From contig PADE01000215.1 in assembly GCA_002702965.1 (NCBI GenBank), forward strand, positions 9,657 through 18,244: a stretch of DNA of 8,588 nucleotides, read 5' to 3'. Both the position numbers and the translations under genes were made by a program. This DNA comes from Planctomycetaceae bacterium. Lineage in GTDB: Bacteria; Planctomycetota; Planctomycetia; Pirellulales; Pirellulaceae. Of this stretch, positions 6,143-8,588 are shown one piece after another. Below the pieces are notes generated by a model. That model made no database searches, was not told the DNA's origin, and saw nothing but the letters and a program-made list of their open reading frames with translations. The number at the start of each line of letters is the position of its first letter. Position 1 is the first letter of the stretch.

Positions 6143-7600
6143 TCAGCGCCGGTTGACGGTGGGAAACTTTTGGGGCGTGTAGATGCCACCGTAGCGATCT
6201 CGCAACGCATCGCAGCGAGCCCGTAGACGATCTAATTGGTCCGCGTAGCGGGGTTCGCCAGCCACATTCTGGATCTGGTCCGGATCGGTCTTTAGATCGT
6301 GCAGGAACTCGAAGGCCGGCTGCTGTTGGAAATAGCGGGCGTACACCCAGTGACGTTCGTGTACTCCTTCCCATTTGGGGATTGCCGCGTGATCGAACAG
6401 GTGTTCGCAAAAGAAATCACGGCGCCATGACTGCGGAGCCGGAGCTTGCAGTAGAGGCAGCAAACTTTGGCCCTGGTGCGATGAACGAGCCACTCCCGCG
6501 AGTCCCGCGATCGTCGGAGCGATGTCGACATTCAACGCCATCGCCGGCGAGACTTTGCCGCGCTGTGCTGCGGGCAGACGGGGGTCAAAGATCACCAATG
6601 GAACCCGCAGCGATTCGTCGTAGTGCGACCACTTTCCCGCGAAACCACGTTCCCCCGCGTAGTAGCCGTTGTCTCCGCAGAACAGGACCACCGTGTTGTC
6701 GGCCATATTCAGTTCTGACAACGTATCGAGCACACGTCCGACGACCAAATCCAGGCCACTGATCATGCGGTAGTAACCGCGCAGGTTGCGCTGGTATTTT
6801 TGCGGCGTATCCCATCGCCAGAACCAACGCTGTCGATTCATCGACAGGCGGAGGAACTCGGGCTGACCCGAAAAGATCTGCGGATCGGACAGCCGAGGAT
6901 CCGGTAGGACGGTCTGGCGGTAGAGGTGTTCCACCGCTTTGGGCCACGGAAAGTGGTTGACTTTGTCGCTATCTTCGGCGTGCGCTGCGTGAAAGCTGAC
7001 CGACAGGCAGAATGGTTGCCCAGACGGTTGTTCTCGAAGAAAACGGATTGCCCGATCTCCGGCAATTTGTGTGATGTGTCGAGTGCGACCATCTGCCTGG
7101 CGTCTAAAATAAGGATTTCGGTTCAGAGGGGAAAAAAAGTCGAACATCTTCTCGCGCTGGTCCCGCGGGATGCCGACACCAAACTTTCCCACGAACCCGG
7201 TTCGATATCCGGCATCTTTCAACAACCGGGGATAACTAATATCGGTCCAGTCACGGGCGATAGGGGGTGTCCTGAACGTGAACTTGTGCGTTCGTTCGAA
7301 CACGCCGGTCAGCACGCTTGCCCGACTTGCGGCGCAGATGGACGTGGTCACAAACATGTTTTCGAAGCGGACGCCGTTGCGCGCCAGACGGTCGATCGTC
7401 GGGGTTTGCAGAACCGGATGTCCGGCGCAGCCCAGCATATCAGCCCGGTGATCGTCGGACAGAAAGAACAGGACGTTGGGTCGTTTCTCGGCAGCGTTGA
7501 CCGTTGGTATCGCAGCGCACTGGACAGCGAGTAACGATAGGCAGATTGCGGCCCGCGGAACCCGCGGGTCGAAAAGCCGACGGAGAATCGCGCTGCGCAT
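6143..7600 (-). CDS. Secreted sulfatase of the arylsulfatase family (formylglycine type)
   Basis: A 485-residue sulfatase with a signal peptide (residues 1-36, ending PTVNA), so it acts outside the cytoplasm on a sulfate ester. The alkaline-phosphatase-fold metal and catalytic set is visible: D49 and D50 in LFFLSDDHRADMLG; the activation motif SICAASRASVLTG with C89 as the residue oxidised to formylglycine and R93 of the CxxxR signature; K139 in VGKFGVG; H207 in SFHAAHAED; D310 and N311 in FCGDNGYYAGE; and K323 in GKWSHYDESLRVPL. The length is usual for a complete S1-family enzyme. The substrate cannot be told from sequence; sulfated algal or mucin-like glycans are the usual targets in planctomycetes. 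I chose the ATG at 7600 because it gives a normal signal peptide and has GGAAA upstream; an ATG at 7636 would add 12 residues. It is convergent with the CPTC gene (66 bases between stops). Confidence 0.93.
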   Translation of the reverse strand: MRSAILRRLFDPRVPRAAICLSLLAVQCAAIPTVNAAEKRPNVLFFLSDDHRADMLGCAGHPVLQTPTIDRLARNGVRFENMFVTTSICAASRASVLTGVFERTHKFTFRTPPIARDWTDISYPRLLKDAGYRTGFVGKFGVGIPRDQREKMFDFFSPLNRNPYFRRQADGRTRHITQIAGDRAIRFLREQPSGQPFCLSVSFHAAHAEDSDKVNHFPWPKAVEHLYRQTVLPDPRLSDPQIFSGQPEFLRLSMNRQRWFWRWDTPQKYQRNLRGYYRMISGLDLVVGRVLDTLSELNMADNTVVLFCGDNGYYAGERGFAGKWSHYDESLRVPLVIFDPRLPAAQRGKVSPAMALNVDIAPTIAGLAGVARSSHQGQSLLPLLQAPAPQSWRRDFFCEHLFDHAAIPKWEGVHERHWVYARYFQQQPAFEFLHDLKTDPDQIQNVAGEPRYADQLDRLRARCDALRDRYGGIYTPQKFPTVNRR

Positions 7601-7672
7601 GACGGTGTTTTCCGGAGAGAATAGGTGCCGGGTCATAATTCGGGAGGTGCGCGTCAGCGCGAATGGTCGAGT

Positions 7673-7707
7673 GCGGGTCGTTCTTTAACGGGCGGTCGAT
7701 GACCCGC
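7673..7707. repeat. Inverted repeat GCGGGTC / GACCCGC upstream of the sulfatase
   Basis: Perfect 7-base arms at 7673-7679 and 7701-7707 enclose a 21-base loop in the 167-base gap between the oxidoreductase stop and the sulfatase start. It could be a weak terminator hairpin for the upstream gene or a regulatory dyad; no T-run follows. A second, smaller stem (CGAGT / ACTCG, 7745-7765) lies just after the oxidoreductase stop. Confidence 0.3.
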
Positions 7708-7767
7708 TGGTGTGCTGGGTTGGAGTGCGATGCAACGGGGCATACGAGTACATGGGGACAACTCGAT

Positions 7768-8588
7768 TCAGGTCAGTGGAACGATCGTTCGACCCGCGGC
7801 GGATTGGTAGCCGGCCAGCAGTGCTGCGGTTGCGTGCCCGGCGAGCTCTGCCGGGACGTCGCTGGTGCGGCCGGCTTCGATGCAGTCCAAGAAGTGGGTG
7901 AAATCGTCTTTTTCGCCCGCGGCGGGGGTCAACCAGGATCGCTTGGGCGCGGGGACGAAGGCCGGGTCTTTGGGACCTCCCCACATCCCCATCGGATCCT
8001 CGGGATCGGTTTGGGGAGGTGACCAGGACGGCGCGTCCGACCAGACCGCGAGGCGGGGTCGATGCGCGTCGAATGTGGCGAGCGAGTGCGTGCCGACCAG
8101 CGTGGTTCGGTCCAGGCCGGAATCCGGATTGGATTGCCAGCCGGTGCGACCCGCCGAGATTGTGGCGATCAATCCACCTTCGAGTTCGAGCATCATCTGC
8201 CCAAAATCCTCCATGTGGTTGGCCTCGTGCTCCCGAAAAAAGAAGTTGCCGGTTGTTGCGCACACGCGTTGGATCCGTTTCCCCGTCAGCCATAACAGCG
8301 AGACCAGGCAGTAGACCCCGACGTTGGTCAGTTCGCGCTTCGAATCGACTAACTCGTAGCGCTCGGGAACCGCCGCTTCCCGACGCGCTGCAAGCTGCGC
8401 GGTTCCGGGAGTCCCTTTGGCGAAGCAAAGGTCGGCGTGGAAAGCGCTTAAATCGCCCAGACGACCTGTTTGCACAGCCTGTTGCATGTGGTGTGCCGCG
8501 GCCGATCGCACCAAGCTCCACATTTGAGTCACGACAGGGGACTTAGCGGCCGCGGCGACAACCGTTTCGGTGTCGTCGCCGGTTCCAG
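7768..8588 (-). CDS. Gfo/Idh/MocA family oxidoreductase, C-terminal part (cut by window edge)
   Basis: The frame stays open to the right edge, so the 272 visible residues lack the N-terminal Rossmann NAD(P)-binding domain, about 110-120 residues in this family. What remains is the end of that domain and the alpha/beta substrate domain: AVQTGRLGDLSAFHADLCFA shows the turn and strand after the cofactor domain, followed by RELTNVGVYCLVSLLWLTGK, the family helix. ATTGNFFF, MEDFGQMMLELEGGLIATIS and VGTHSLATFDAHRPRL form the open beta-sheet, and FLDCIEAGRTSDVPAELAG is the C-terminal helix pair. Members oxidise or otherwise transform sugars, inositols and related compounds with NAD(P); the substrate is unknown. 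The GTG at 8532 is an internal codon, not the start. It is followed on the same strand by the sulfatase after 167 bases, too far to assume an operon. Confidence 0.9.
   Translation of the reverse strand, partial: GTGDDTETVVAAAAKSPVVTQMWSLVRSAAAHHMQQAVQTGRLGDLSAFHADLCFAKGTPGTAQLAARREAAVPERYELVDSKRELTNVGVYCLVSLLWLTGKRIQRVCATTGNFFFREHEANHMEDFGQMMLELEGGLIATISAGRTGWQSNPDSGLDRTTLVGTHSLATFDAHRPRLAVWSDAPSWSPPQTDPEDPMGMWGGPKDPAFVPAPKRSWLTPAAGEKDDFTHFLDCIEAGRTSDVPAELAGHATAALLAGYQSAAGRTIVPLT

Noticed and set aside
5305..6156. Open frame of 283 codons on the plus strand
   Set aside because: It overlaps DUF420 and the CPTC gene in another frame. Those two show membrane helices, family motifs and (for DUF420) a ribosome-binding site; this translation is Arg/Pro-rich with no recognisable fold.
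7685..8521. Open frame of 278 codons on the minus strand
   Set aside because: It is an out-of-frame shadow of the Gfo/Idh/MocA gene; the translation is Arg-rich and lacks family motifs.

Overview
The window looks like a chromosomal segment of a planctomycete (Pirellulaceae/Rhodopirellula-like). This is an inference from gene content: a secreted formylglycine-type sulfatase, a secreted PQQ-type beta-propeller protein opening with the D-W-P-Q-W-R-G-P signature, a Gfo/Idh/MocA-family oxidoreductase, short poorly organised operons and moderately high GC. I see no rRNA, tRNA, CRISPR array, insertion sequence or phage gene, and no intergenic stretch longer than about 250 bases.

Layout. (1) Positions 1-2631 are a minus-strand block, read right to left: a 368-residue soluble protein of unknown family, a gap of about 100 bases with a hairpin, a 101-residue two-helix membrane protein, a 127-residue cupin, and the N-terminal half of an NAD-dependent DNA ligase (ligA) that runs off the left edge. 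The last three are packed 4 and 9 bases apart and are probably co-transcribed. (2) Positions 2632-2879 form a divergent intergenic region with strong inverted repeats. (3) Positions 2880-6076 are plus strand: the exported PQQ-like propeller protein, then, after 228 bases, a SCO1/SenC-type copper protein, a DUF420 membrane protein, and a small exported or membrane-anchored protein with a CPTC motif. The last three look like a heme-copper oxidase assembly cluster without the oxidase subunits. (4) Positions 6143-8588 are minus strand: a complete secreted sulfatase, and upstream of it the C-terminal two-thirds of a Gfo/Idh/MocA oxidoreductase cut by the right edge.

How the genes may work together. 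The SCO/DUF420/CPTC trio is the only set with a clear shared job: SCO proteins handle copper and thiols for the CuA centre, DUF420 proteins (CtaM/YozB in Firmicutes) are needed for active aa3-type oxidases, and the CPTC protein is an uncharacterised companion facing the same compartment. The ligA, cupin and small membrane protein genes share an apparent transcript but no obvious pathway. The sulfatase fits the sulfated-polysaccharide degradation typical of planctomycetes. The main points for a second look are the CPTC protein, the proline-less CxxxC site of the SCO protein, the divergent AMP-site motifs of the ligase, the unknown 368-residue protein, and the dyads in the divergent promoter region.
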